From positions 1 to 32,111 of the forward strand of contig NZ_UUIS01000007.1 in assembly GCF_900589395.1 (NCBI RefSeq): 32,111 nt of DNA, given 5' to 3'. Below the pieces are notes generated by a model that did no database searches, was not told where the DNA came from, and worked only from the letters and a program-made list of their open reading frames with translations. Below, one piece after another: positions 14,254 to 22,396 of this stretch. Position 1 is the stretch's first letter, and every line of letters begins with the position of its first letter. This stretch comes from Pseudomonas viridiflava. GTDB lineage: Bacteria > Pseudomonadota > Gammaproteobacteria > Pseudomonadales > Pseudomonadaceae. Both the position numbers and the translations under genes were made by a program.

Positions 14254-15936
14254 CTACAACACAAACCGCTGAACCATCAGGTTCAAATCGGTGGCGAGCA
14301 TCGACAATGCGTTGCTGGCCACTGTGGTCTGCTGGGCGCCGGAGGCGGTCTGGGTCGACAGGTCGCGGATGCTGCTCAGGTTGCGGTCCACTTCATTAGC
14401 GACCTGGGCCTGTTGCTCGGCGGCGCTGGCAATCTGCAGGTTGCGGTCGTTAATGGTAGTGGTCGAGCTGATGATCACCGTCAACGCCTCACCGGTCGCG
14501 GCGGCCTGCTCCAGGGTCTGGTTGGCCTGGCTGGCGGTGTGGCGCAAGGATTCGGCGGTTTCCTGGGTGCTGCGCTGCACACCGCTGATCAAGCCTTCGA
14601 TTTCCGTGGTCGAGGCACTGGTGCGCTGCGCCAGTGAACGCACTTCATCGGCCACCACGGCAAAACCACGCCCGGCCTCACCGGCGCGCGCCGCCTCGAT
14701 GGCCGCATTGAGGGCCAGCAGGTTGGTCTGGTTAGCGATCGAGCGAATCACATCCAGGATGCTGCTAATGCTCTGGGTCTGTTCGGCCAGCCCCTCGGCC
14801 TGATGCGAAGAATCCAGCACATTGTCCGTCAGGTCCTTGATCGAGCCGATGGTGGCCGACAAACGCTGCTGGCCCTGTACGGCCGCCTGGCTTGATGCCT
14901 TGGATTCGGACACGGTGTTGCTGGCGTTATCGGCCACTTGCACCGCCGCCTGGCTCATCTGGTTGATCGCCACGGCCGCCTGTTCGATCTCAGTGTTTTG
15001 CAATTTCAGGTTGCTGGCGCTGGACTCGGCGATGCTGCCCATTTCCTGCACCGCCTGCGACAGTTGCGTGGCCGCGGCATAGATCTGGTCGATGGTACCG
15101 TGCAGGTTGCCGCGCATGCGCTCCAGGGTGTGCAGCAGTTGCGCGGTCTCGTCCTTGCCCGGCGCGATGGCGTGCTCGCTCAGGTCGCCTTCGGCAATGG
15201 TGTTGGCAATGTGCAGCGCATTGCGCATCGGGTGAATGATGCTCACGCTCAGGCGCCAGGCCAGCAGCAAGGTCATGACCAGTACACCGACAATCGCGCT
15301 CAGGGCGATGATGCGGGTCTGCTCATAACGCTCACCGGCAATCTGCACCGCCGACGCGGCGCTCTGCCGATTGAGTTCACGCAGCAATTGCACCTGCATG
15401 TCCATCATGTCGCCCTGGATCGACAGCGTGGTGTTGGCCAGCATCCGGGCCTGCGCCAGGTCGTTCTGCTCGATCAGGCGCATCTGGTCCTGCAAGGCCG
15501 GCATGAACGCCTTGTAGGCATCCTGCAAGGCCACGATGGAGTCGCGTTCAGCCACCGCCTTGGCGTGTGCCAGGTAATCCTGGAAGCCTTTCTCCACCTC
15601 GTTGCGCAGTTGCTCGACGTTGATCTTGCCGTTGATGACCGCTCCCGGGTCGTCGGCATTGGCAATCAGCCGGCTCGACTCGCTGCGCAGCTTGACCAGG
15701 GCGATGGCCAAGGCATCGGCCATGGCGATGCTGGGCAGCGCGCCGCTTTGCACCGCCTCGCCCTGGTCGCGAATCTGCTGCATCTGCAGCAGGCAGAACG
15801 CGCCAAGGGCGACCATCAGCGCCGAAGAAAGTCCGAAACACAGCACCAGCCTGGGCGTAATCCTGAAGCGGCGCAAAAAGGCCGTGTGGGATGAACGACG
15901 CGATGCACGAGCCAGAAATGTTTTCACAGCACACAA
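14254..15936 (-). CDS. methyl-accepting chemotaxis protein
   Basis: A membrane chemoreceptor of about 557-560 residues feeding CheA/CheW. The start is uncertain: TTG at 15936 or GTG at 15927 ([11 protein letters not shown]). A first transmembrane helix near residues 30-50 ([21 protein letters not shown]) is followed by a ~160-residue helical periplasmic region of four-helix-bundle size, then a second helix ([19 protein letters not shown]), a HAMP linker ([18 protein letters not shown]) and the signalling domain. The highly conserved hairpin tip reads [28 protein letters not shown]. The C-terminus (NLMVQRFVL) has no CheR/CheB-docking pentapeptide. A sigma-28-like promoter lies at 15995-15969. 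The ligand is unknown. Confidence 0.95.
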   Translation of the reverse strand: MCAVKTFLARASRRSSHTAFLRRFRITPRLVLCFGLSSALMVALGAFCLLQMQQIRDQGEAVQSGALPSIAMADALAIALVKLRSESSRLIANADDPGAVINGKINVEQLRNEVEKGFQDYLAHAKAVAERDSIVALQDAYKAFMPALQDQMRLIEQNDLAQARMLANTTLSIQGDMMDMQVQLLRELNRQSAASAVQIAGERYEQTRIIALSAIVGVLVMTLLLAWRLSVSIIHPMRNALHIANTIAEGDLSEHAIAPGKDETAQLLHTLERMRGNLHGTIDQIYAAATQLSQAVQEMGSIAESSASNLKLQNTEIEQAAVAINQMSQAAVQVADNASNTVSESKASSQAAVQGQQRLSATIGSIKDLTDNVLDSSHQAEGLAEQTQSISSILDVIRSIANQTNLLALNAAIEAARAGEAGRGFAVVADEVRSLAQRTSASTTEIEGLISGVQRSTQETAESLRHTASQANQTLEQAAATGEALTVIISSTTTINDRNLQIASAAEQQAQVANEVDRNLSSIRDLSTQTASGAQQTTVASNALSMLATDLNLMVQRFVL

Positions 15937-15968
15937 CCCATTATGAACGCAGATGTCGAGGCATCCGG

Positions 15969-15995
15969 TTATAAGGCTGTTGTGTGATAGCTTTA
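15969..15995 (-). promoter_or_regulatory. possible sigma-28 (FliA) promoter of the chemoreceptor gene
   Basis: On the minus strand TAAAG (15995-15991) is followed, 15 bases on, by CTTATAA (15975-15969). This resembles the flagellar sigma-28 pattern TAAAG-N15-GCCGATAA, with the -10 only partly matched. It sits 30-40 bases before the candidate start codons. Confidence 0.45.
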
Positions 15996-16026
15996 TGACA
16001 TTGCTTGGCCGTGCCGTTGTCTGGCG

Positions 16027-16716
16027 TCAAAAATCGGCGTCTGGCCGATCTTTTGCGACGAGCGGCGGCGGATCGATTTCTTCCAGCCACTCACGCAGGA
16101 AGCGCTCGACCCGTTGATGCCGTGTCTGCGCCAACCGTGCGCCTGTGGTTGTCTGAAAGCCCTGGGCCAGCGACAGAATCTTGGTCTTGAAATGGTCAAG
16201 GGCAAAGCGCTTGTCGTCCAGCGTCCGGGCGCTGGCGTGCGGGTCCAGCGGGTCGTACAGGCGGCTGCCCATGCGCCCGGACACATGAAACAACCGCGCC
16301 ACCCCGATCATGCCCAGTGCATCCAGGCGGTCGGCATCCTGCAGAATCCGCGCTTCAAGACTGCGCGGTGCAATGGCCGCCGAAAAACTGTGCGCCTCGA
16401 TGGCATGCGCCACCGCCTCGATCATTTCCTCGTCCCAGCCCATGTCGGTCAGCAGCTCGCGCGCCCTGGCAGCGGCCAGGCGCGAGGCACTGGCGCGGAA
16501 CGGCGAGTTTTTCTCCACCGCCACGCAGTCGTGCAGCAAGGTAGCGGCCACCAGAATCTGTGGCTCGCCGCCCTCGTGGTTACGGATGGCGCAGACGTTC
16601 TTCCAGACCCGCAACAGGTGCGAAAAATCGTGTGCGCCATCGTCCTGCGTGGCCTTGGTGTGCGGTAACAACCGGTTGGCCAGGTCCTGGAACGGTGCAA
16701 AGTGTTCAAGGGGCAT
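16027..16716 (-). CDS. HD-domain phosphohydrolase
   Basis: A 229-residue cytoplasmic protein of the HD superfamily. The metal-binding set is visible: H33 in AHDFSHLLRVWKN, H62-D63 in ATLLHDCVAVE, and the later Asp in ARILQDADRLDALG. The layout fits the YedJ-like stand-alone HD proteins, metal-dependent phosphohydrolases of mostly undefined substrate, probably a nucleotide. No signal peptide or partner domain is present. It lies 90 bases upstream of, and on the same strand as, the chemoreceptor gene, but the receptor has its own promoter-like sequence, so co-regulation is uncertain. The ribosome site before the ATG at 16716 is weak. Confidence 0.85.
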   Translation of the reverse strand: MPLEHFAPFQDLANRLLPHTKATQDDGAHDFSHLLRVWKNVCAIRNHEGGEPQILVAATLLHDCVAVEKNSPFRASASRLAAARARELLTDMGWDEEMIEAVAHAIEAHSFSAAIAPRSLEARILQDADRLDALGMIGVARLFHVSGRMGSRLYDPLDPHASARTLDDKRFALDHFKTKILSLAQGFQTTTGARLAQTRHQRVERFLREWLEEIDPPPLVAKDRPDADF

Positions 16717-16805
16717 CGGGCGGCTTCTCTACGGGCAGGCAGGTCGCCAGCTTGCCGCCCGTGTGGATATTGCGCAAGCGCCTGGCTGATCAGCCCGGCC
16801 AACAC

Positions 16806-16852
16806 GCCCTGGTACAGGGCATTGCCCGGCCCGGGTAAAAAACCTTTATAAT
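16806..16852 (+). promoter_or_regulatory. possible phnA promoter with upstream palindrome
   Basis: TATAAT (16847-16852) is a perfect -10 box. TTGCCC (16822-16827) is a -35 candidate at a long 19-bp spacing. Immediately upstream GCCCTG-GTA-CAGGGC (16806-16820) is a perfect inverted repeat that could be an operator. No regulator is obvious nearby. Confidence 0.45.
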
Positions 16853-16891
16853 TGCGTGGTTTTTCCCCACCCCCCTGATGCGAGAGCGATT

Positions 16892-17230
16892 GTGAGTTTA
16901 CCGTCCTGCCCGAAATGCAACTGCGAGTACACCTACGAAGACGGCGAGATGCTGATCTGTCCGGAGTGCGCCCACGAATGGTCTGCTGCGGGTGATGCCG
17001 GCGAGGCGGACGAGGTCAAGGTCATCAAGGACGCCACTGGCAACGTCTTGCAGGACGGTGACACCGTGACCGTGATCAAGGACCTCAAGGTCAAGGGTTC
17101 GTCCCTGGTGGTCAAGGTCGGCACCAAGGTCAAGAACATCCGCCTGGTCGACGGCGATCACGACATCGACTGCAAGATCGACGGCATTGGCGCCATGAAA
17201 CTCAAGTCCGAGTTCGTCAAGAAGGTCTAG
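16892..17230 (+). CDS. phnA: PhnA/YjdM-family zinc-ribbon protein
   Basis: A 112-residue protein. I chose the GTG at 16892 ([16 protein letters not shown]) because GAGAG lies six bases upstream and because this gives the normal family length; an upstream in-frame ATG at 16856 would overlap the promoter. The N-terminus is a zinc ribbon (CPKC...CPECAHEW). The C-terminal domain (residues ~40-112; [28 protein letters not shown]) is an SH3-like barrel typical of the family. Despite the name, it is not established as a phosphonate enzyme; the physiological role is unclear. Its last 14 bases overlap the end of the converging universal stress gene. Confidence 0.9.
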   Translation: MSLPSCPKCNCEYTYEDGEMLICPECAHEWSAAGDAGEADEVKVIKDATGNVLQDGDTVTVIKDLKVKGSSLVVKVGTKVKNIRLVDGDHDIDCKIDGIGAMKLKSEFVKKV

Positions 17231-17681
17231 GCCCTTCACCTGGGCTCTGGCGCACCTCGACCAGGACCGGGCACGGCGCGGCATTGAGAATCTGATGGCC
17301 CACCGAGGGTGATATCAGCCGCTCCAGCCGCGACAGGTGACGGTGGCCGATCACTATCAGGTCGGCCCTGATCCGCTGCGCTTCGGCGCAGATCGCCTGG
17401 GCCGGTTGACCGGTCAGGGTGTTGCAGGTGTAAGTGACATCACGGCTGACCAGCTCACGCCGGGCCTGTTCAAGCAGCGCCTGCGCATGGTGCTGTTCGT
17501 GCGCGGCAGCCGGGTATTGCGCCTGATCGAACCCATCATCCGGGTCCGGCAGGGCGTAGGCGGGGTCGACGACACAGACCAGATGCAGCGCAGTGCCGGC
17601 CGTGATCAGGGTGCAGGCCAGCTCCAGCACCGTGGCGCTTTGCGCGCTGCCATCGAGGGCCACCAGGATCGAGCGGTACAT
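17217..17681 (-). CDS. universal stress protein (UspA family)
   Basis: A 154-residue single-domain Usp. The ATG at 17681 ([22 protein letters not shown]) has AAGGA seven bases upstream; the frame is open further but without family sequence. The first strand ILVALDGS and the C-terminal PCPVLVEVR are typical. The nucleotide-binding signature G-x2-G-x9-G-S/T is degraded: the segment reads [17 protein letters not shown], with His in place of the second Gly and Pro in place of the third. Binding of ATP is therefore doubtful, as in UspA-type members that do not bind it. The gene overlaps phnA tail to tail by 14 bases. A small ORF with a strong ribosome site lies 112 bases upstream on the same strand. 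Confidence 0.9.
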   Translation of the reverse strand: MYRSILVALDGSAQSATVLELACTLITAGTALHLVCVVDPAYALPDPDDGFDQAQYPAAAHEQHHAQALLEQARRELVSRDVTYTCNTLTGQPAQAICAEAQRIRADLIVIGHRHLSRLERLISPSVGHQILNAAPCPVLVEVRQSPGEGPRPS

Positions 17682-17793
17682 GGCAATTCCTTGGGTCAAC
17701 GGAAACAGCCCGCAGTCTGGCTGGCCCGCCAATATCGGTAAATGCCGCGCCCTGCAACTATGCAGTGTGCCGCACGCAATCAAGGACCGATGG

Positions 17794-17886
17794 TCACTCA
17801 GGCCTGCATGAGGCCGCCGCACAGGTTGTACCGTTTCTGAACCGGACGTAGAATCCGCCGCATCCGGTTGTCTCTCTCATACCCAT
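17794..17886 (-). CDS. possible 30-residue small protein
   Basis: The ATG at 17886 has a textbook ribosome site on the minus strand: GGAGG (17899-17895), then eight A/T-rich bases, then ATG. The product starts MGMRETTGCGGFYVRFRNG and ends with a Cys-containing tail (three Cys in all, plus Arg). I do not recognise a family. The frame is also open upstream, through Pro/Arg-rich text. It lies upstream of the stress gene on the same strand and opposite a hairpin-rich region that precedes sotB. It could be a leader peptide, a small protein, or a part of a phage-derived conserved segment. Confidence 0.4.
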   Translation of the reverse strand: MGMRETTGCGGFYVRFRNGTTCAAASCRPE

Positions 17887-18035
17887 AATAATTACCTCCA
17901 TGCACGCCACGTTCAGGCACAGGCCATGAACGGGGCTTTTCTGCGTTGGCGGTTCTCTATCGGGGGTTGGCGGCATCGGCTTTTGCACACCGATGCCAGA
18001 CGCTTTGCGGCGCCTGGCAGTCGACCTTCGGGTCG
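17840..18035 (+). other. hairpin-rich region upstream of sotB
   Basis: Three inverted repeats lie within 200 bases: AACCGGA/TCCGGTT (17840-17846 and 17863-17869), a perfect 8-bp stem GGCATCGG/CCGATGCC (17972-17979 and 17990-17997, 10-base loop), and CGACC-TTCG-GGTCG (18022-18035), a UUCG-capped stem. The spacing suggests a structured leader or small RNA on either strand. No known riboswitch class is recognisable to me. Confidence 0.4.
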
Positions 18036-18064
18036 CAGTCCAACCAGAGGCGTTGCTTACCCTG

Positions 18065-19276
18065 ATGAATACCCCTTCGACCGCGCAACCCGGTAGCTGG
18101 CTTGGCGTGATTGCGCTGGCGCTGGCGGCCTTTATCTTCAACACCACGGAATTTGTGCCCATCGGCCTGTTGAGCAACATCGGCCAGAGTTTCGACATGA
18201 GCACCGCGCAGGTCGGCCTGATGCTGACCATCTACGCCTGGGTGGTGTCGCTGATGTCGCTGCCGATGATGCTCATGACGCGCAACATCGAACGGCGCAA
18301 GCTGCTGATCTGCCTGTTTGTGCTGTTCATCCTCAGCCACCTGGTCTCGGCCACCGCCACCAGTTTCGGCGTACTGCTGGCCAGCCGTGTCGGCATTGCC
18401 TTCGCGCATGCGGTGTTCTGGTCGATCACCGCCTCGCTGGCAGTGCGCATCGCACCGCCGGGCAAGCAGGTGCAGGCGCTGGGGTTGCTGGCCACCGGCA
18501 CTTCGCTGGCGATGGTGCTGGGCATTCCGCTGGGACGCATCCTGGGCGAGGCCCTGGGCTGGCGCACCACGTTCATGGCCATTGCCGGCGCATCGGCCGT
18601 GACCCTGTTGATGATCTGGCGCGCCCTGCCGGCCCTGCCCAGCCAGAACTCCGGCTCCCTGCGCAGCCTGCCGATGCTGTTCAAGCGGCCACGGCTGATG
18701 GTGCTCTACGCCCTGACTGCCACGGTGGTCACCGCGCACTTCACCGCCTACACCTACATCGAGCCCTTTGCCCAGAACGTTGCCCGGTTGCCCGGCGAAA
18801 TGACCACCGTGTTGCTGTTACTGTTCGGCGGCGCCGGCATCGTCGGCTCGATCATCTTCAGCCTGTTCAGCAGCCGCTACCCCAACGGGCTGCTGATCGG
18901 CACCATCGGTGTCTTGGCGCTGTGCCTGATGCTGTTGCTGCCGGTGTCCGGCAGCGCTGCCGCGATCGGCACGCTGAGCGTGATCTGGGGCGTGGCGATG
19001 ATGTGCTTCGGGCTGGTGCAGCAATCGCGCGTGCTGACCCTGGCGCCGGATGCCACCGACGTGGCCATGTCGCTGTTCTCGGGGATCTTCAACATCGGCA
19101 TCGGCGGCGGTGCCCTGCTGGGCAGTGTGGTCAGCAGCCAGCTGGGCGTGGCCAATGTAGGGATTATCGGCGGGATGCTGGCCGTGGCCGGCCTGCTGTT
19201 GTGCTGCCTGGCCATCTACCACTTCGGCAAGCACGACGCAGGCGCCGCTTCAGCCGCGAACCCTCGCGATGCTTGA
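18065..19276 (+). CDS. sotB: sugar efflux MFS transporter, SotB type
   Basis: A 403-residue inner-membrane exporter with about 12 transmembrane helices. The first helix contains the family hallmark [15 protein letters not shown], followed by [25 protein letters not shown], strongly matching the SotB/YdeA drug:proton antiporter group that exports arabinose, IPTG and related sugars. The ATG at 18065 ([15 protein letters not shown]) is preferred; the GAGG upstream is far (about 14 bases), so translation may be weak or controlled by the structured leader. The last codons ([11 protein letters not shown]) are written in REP-like sequence: GCTTCAGCCGCGAACC in the gene recurs in the REP at 19345-19379. 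Confidence 0.88.
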   Translation: MNTPSTAQPGSWLGVIALALAAFIFNTTEFVPIGLLSNIGQSFDMSTAQVGLMLTIYAWVVSLMSLPMMLMTRNIERRKLLICLFVLFILSHLVSATATSFGVLLASRVGIAFAHAVFWSITASLAVRIAPPGKQVQALGLLATGTSLAMVLGIPLGRILGEALGWRTTFMAIAGASAVTLLMIWRALPALPSQNSGSLRSLPMLFKRPRLMVLYALTATVVTAHFTAYTYIEPFAQNVARLPGEMTTVLLLLFGGAGIVGSIIFSLFSSRYPNGLLIGTIGVLALCLMLLLPVSGSAAAIGTLSVIWGVAMMCFGLVQQSRVLTLAPDATDVAMSLFSGIFNIGIGGGALLGSVVSSQLGVANVGIIGGMLAVAGLLLCCLAIYHFGKHDAGAASAANPRDA

Positions 19277-19282
19277 ATGCTG

Positions 19283-19311
19283 GTAGGAGCCCACGCCAGG
19301 CGGGCTCCTAC
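19283..19311. repeat. REP-like palindrome
   Basis: GTAGGAGCCC and GGGCTCCTAC form a perfect 10-bp stem around a 9-base loop. It lies seven bases after the sotB stop and could protect or end transcripts of the converging sotB and pcs genes. No T-tract follows on either side. Confidence 0.8.
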
Positions 19312-19344
19312 AGGTGTGAACGGCGGTGTTACTGTTCCCGACCC

Positions 19345-19379
19345 GTAGGAGCGGCTTCAGCCGCGAACCGCGGTCCTAC
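19345..19379. repeat. REP element
   Basis: GTAGGA...TCCTAC ends enclose GCGGCTTCAGCCGCGAACC, the common Pseudomonas REP core. It lies five bases beyond the pcs stop (tail side) and shares 16 bp with the 3' end of sotB. Confidence 0.85.
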
Positions 19380-19383
19380 AGGC

Positions 19384-20103
19384 TCAGCCCTTGAGCCGGC
19401 CCAGCCATTCCAGGGAGGTGCGCCAGATGCAGATCCCCAGGAAATACGCCGACATCAGCGCCCAGACCCCCAGGACCAGCGGGCTTTCATGAGGATGGCT
19501 GACGATCAGCCAGCCGCTGCTGACCAGCCAGACCGTGGTTACGGCAATGTTGATCGGCATGAAGCGACGTACCCGGAACGGGTGCAGGAACTTCATGCGC
19601 GTCAGCGTCAGCAGGGCCAGGCCAATGATGGTCAGGAAGCTCATCCAGGGCGACGGCGACAGGATGAACATGCACAGCGCCACCACGTTCCATGCGGCCG
19701 GGAAGCCCTGGAAGTAGTTGTCCTTGCTCTTCATGTCGACGTTGCAGAAGCAGAACAGCGACGACACCAGAATCGTGGAGATGCTCAGCAGCAGCGTGTA
19801 GTCCGGCAGCGGAATGTAGCGGTAGATGAACAGCGCCGGAATAAACACATACGTCAGGTAGTCGATTACCAGGTCCAGCGTCGAGCCGTCGAAATGCGGC
19901 AGCACCGAATGGGTGTTGACCTTGCGCGCCAGCGAGCCGTCCACGCCGTCGACAATCAGGGCGATGCCCAGCCAGAGCAGGCAGGCCTTGGGCTGGTTTT
20001 CAAACAGGGCGATGGTGGCCAGAAAGGCCAGGACCACGCCGGTGGCGGTAAAACCGTGGGCGCCCCAGGCGTTCAGCCTGGCGATACGTGGATGCGATAG
20101 CAC
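19384..20103 (-). CDS. pcs: phosphatidylcholine synthase
   Basis: A 239-residue integral membrane enzyme that condenses CDP-diacylglycerol with choline to give phosphatidylcholine directly. The CDP-alcohol phosphatidyltransferase motif is present as IVDGVDGSLARKV...PHFDGSTLDLVIDYLTY, with the Asp/Gly/Ala-Arg/Asp positions conserved and the longer insert usual in Pcs. Several hydrophobic helices flank it. The start is GTG at 20103 (LSHPRIARLNAWGAHGFTATGV, typical Pcs N-terminus) without a strong ribosome site. It lies 76 bases downstream of the PhoD-like gene on the same strand, which may link membrane phosphatidylcholine and phosphodiester metabolism. Substrate choline must be supplied from outside; no choline importer is in the window. 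Confidence 0.92.
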   Translation of the reverse strand: MLSHPRIARLNAWGAHGFTATGVVLAFLATIALFENQPKACLLWLGIALIVDGVDGSLARKVNTHSVLPHFDGSTLDLVIDYLTYVFIPALFIYRYIPLPDYTLLLSISTILVSSLFCFCNVDMKSKDNYFQGFPAAWNVVALCMFILSPSPWMSFLTIIGLALLTLTRMKFLHPFRVRRFMPINIAVTTVWLVSSGWLIVSHPHESPLVLGVWALMSAYFLGICIWRTSLEWLGRLKG

Positions 20104-20179
20104 GGGTGTGGTCTCCAGAAACGGTGCCAGAAATACCTGGCCAGTCAGCAGTTATCGACCGGGCAAGGGGCCATAAGGT

Positions 20180-22183
20180 TCAGCGATGGGGTTGCCCGGA
20201 TGCGTTTGACCATTGGCCATCCGGGCTTTCCCGGTCTTGCTCCAGCTCCACGAAGCGTGTGGGTGGCATGCCATTGGCATTGAGCTGGTAAATCCTGGTC
20301 GGTTGGCCCTCGGTGTCGAAGAACACCTGGCCGAGCCCGGCCGAGTTCCACAACCGTTCGCCGGCCTTGCTGTGCTCGGGCACCCGCGGGATGACTTTCA
20401 TCAGGCGGCGCTTGGTGAACCAGTTCAGCGGCGAACGCGGAGAGTATAGCCAGCGGTTGAGTCGGTCAAAGGTATCGAGCAGGCGCTTTGGAAACTCGTT
20501 CTTGATGCCACTGCTGGTGATCTGCCAGATGTGCGGTGTGCCCTTGCGCTCGCGGATCAGTACTTCGTAGACGAACGAGTAATGCACATCGCCCGACAGA
20601 ATCACGTAATTGCCCGGCGTGCGCGAATGGCGAAAGATATTCAGGATCGCCGGCGCCGCGCCACGGTGCGCCATCCAGTTCTCGGCGTCCACCAGCAGCG
20701 GGTAGCCGCACCAACTGAACACGCGCTGGATGGCCTCGATCAGCTTGACGCCGAACACCGGTGCCGGTGACACGATAATGGCGCTTTCATGGTCCAGCAG
20801 TTCCTGTTGCAGCTCGCACAGCGCCTCCCAGTCCATCAGCCCTGATGGCTGGGTCAGGTTGAATTCGCTGCGCCAGCGCCGGGTGCGGGTGTCGAGTACT
20901 ACCAGCGCAGGCTCGGTCGGCATCACGTAGTGCCAGTGCTGGAAGCGCAGCAAGTCGTTGATCAGCGTATCGAGCTGCGCACTGTCGAACCGGCCGTCAT
21001 GGTCGGCCGCCTGGCGGCTCAAGGCGTGCAACTGTTGCAGCGGTTCGTCGAAGGCATCGGGGTTGTTGCCCCAGCCCTGGCACAACAGGTAGGCCACCAG
21101 GGCATTGCCGATGATGCGCCGCGAGAAGGGATGGCCATAGGCGGTTTCTTCCCAGCTGGCCGACAGGTTCCAGTCGTCGGTCACGTCATGGTCGTCGAAG
21201 ATCATCAGGCATTGCAGGTGCGCCATGACCCGCGCGACATCGCCCAGGGTGTCGCGAAATGCGTCGATGACCGCCTGCTCCTGGACATAACAGGTGTGTT
21301 CCTCGGGCGTCAGCTCAGGCAGGTCCGGGTCGATCAGCGTCCAGGGCACCGGCGACCAGACCAGCAGGTACATCGCCATGACCTCGCCCAGCGTCACCAG
21401 GTGGTTGCCGGCATTGCTGCTGGTGAACACCGGCTTGCTCACGCCGCCGAAAAACCGCTCGCGCAGGGTCTCGTTGCTCTTGAGCGCCGGCAGCAGTTCG
21501 GCGCGCTCGTAATAGCTGGCCTCGTGGGCGTAAAGCGCGACGCTGTCTTCGACGATCGCGCCCTCAAGCTGTTCATCGAACAGCTTCAGGCGCTTGATCA
21601 GGGCATGAATGGCCCGCAGCATGGGGCCTGCAACGTCATCGGCGTACACCTGGTCGCCGCTCATCATCAGCAGGGCCGGGCGCTGCGCCGCAACAGTCGT
21701 TTCGGCCAGCAGCCGGTCGGCGCACAAAAGACCATCCTCGCAAGGATGATGGGGCTTGCGGCAAGAGCCATGCAGCATGTGATCGATACGGCTGCGGATC
21801 ACAAAACTGGGCAGTTTCGCCCCGGGGTACAACACGTGTGGTGCCCAGTCGGCTATCGATGGCCGCGCATCGTCAGTCAGCAGGTCATAGTCGATCTGTG
21901 TGTCGCAGGGCAGCGGCGTGTCCAGCGTCAGGTCGATCAGGTGCACGAACGCATGCTGGCCGATGGCGATGACCTGGCAGTGGTTGTCGCCCAGCGCATG
22001 GTCGGCCTGTTGCACCTGGCCCTGGGCATCGGTGTAAGTCAGGCGCAATGTCAGCTCGATGCTGCGCGACCCTGCCAGCCAGAACACCAGGCGTCCGCTT
22101 TCCTGGCGACGCAGGACAGGGCCGGCCAGCACGGTGGGCAGGTCGGGGCTCGAGGGGCTCGAGGGGCTGGGTGGGACTGACAT
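20180..22183 (-). CDS. PhoD-like metallophosphatase
   Basis: A 667-residue metallophosphoesterase of the PhoD-like group. Motifs in order: MSGDQVYADDVAGP (first metal motif), IFDDHDVTDDWN (second), and SGDVHYSFVYEVL near residue 540 (third). An N-terminal beta-sandwich-like region (~residues 15-130) precedes the catalytic domain. Unlike secreted alkaline phosphatase D it has no Sec or Tat signal peptide: the N-terminus is a Ser/Pro repeat encoded by a 9-10 bp tandem repeat (about 22147-22166). It is therefore probably cytoplasmic or membrane-associated from the inside. Substrate unknown; phosphodiesters or phospholipids are possible given the phosphatidylcholine synthase gene downstream. Confidence 0.85.
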   Translation of the reverse strand: MSVPPSPSSPSSPDLPTVLAGPVLRRQESGRLVFWLAGSRSIELTLRLTYTDAQGQVQQADHALGDNHCQVIAIGQHAFVHLIDLTLDTPLPCDTQIDYDLLTDDARPSIADWAPHVLYPGAKLPSFVIRSRIDHMLHGSCRKPHHPCEDGLLCADRLLAETTVAAQRPALLMMSGDQVYADDVAGPMLRAIHALIKRLKLFDEQLEGAIVEDSVALYAHEASYYERAELLPALKSNETLRERFFGGVSKPVFTSSNAGNHLVTLGEVMAMYLLVWSPVPWTLIDPDLPELTPEEHTCYVQEQAVIDAFRDTLGDVARVMAHLQCLMIFDDHDVTDDWNLSASWEETAYGHPFSRRIIGNALVAYLLCQGWGNNPDAFDEPLQQLHALSRQAADHDGRFDSAQLDTLINDLLRFQHWHYVMPTEPALVVLDTRTRRWRSEFNLTQPSGLMDWEALCELQQELLDHESAIIVSPAPVFGVKLIEAIQRVFSWCGYPLLVDAENWMAHRGAAPAILNIFRHSRTPGNYVILSGDVHYSFVYEVLIRERKGTPHIWQITSSGIKNEFPKRLLDTFDRLNRWLYSPRSPLNWFTKRRLMKVIPRVPEHSKAGERLWNSAGLGQVFFDTEGQPTRIYQLNANGMPPTRFVELEQDRESPDGQWSNASGQPHR

Positions 22184-22324
22184 CCGGCGGTGGTCTCAGG
22201 CTCTGAAGGCCCGCGATCTTAACCTGAGCGGTGTGAAAATTTCCTCGGCAAATGTGGTTTATGCGTGCCGGCCGGGTGAAAAACTCACAAAAAGCACCCA
22301 GCGGCCTGCAATCCATTCAAGGGC

Positions 22325-22332
22325 TGCCGATA
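22325..22332 (+). promoter_or_regulatory. sigma-28 (FliA)-like -10 box before the second chemoreceptor
   Basis: GCCGATAA exactly matches the -10 element of flagellar sigma-28 promoters and lies 64 bases before the chemoreceptor start. The -35 element is not convincing at the standard spacing, so only the -10 is claimed. Confidence 0.5.
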
Positions 22333-22396
22333 AAGTTCTGAATGTTTTCAACGCATGCACGCGCTCATCAACGCCGTTCTTCGAAAGGATTTCAGT

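Noticed and set aside
13870..14637. Plus-strand open frame of about 255 codons across the repeat region
   Set aside because: It spans REP repeats and the antisense of the chemoreceptor 3' end; no domain or ribosome site.
22147..22166. Tandem repeat as a mobile or phase-variable element
   Set aside because: Only about two copies of a 9-10 bp in-frame unit coding for Ser/Pro at the PhoD-like N-terminus; too few copies for a phase-variation claim.
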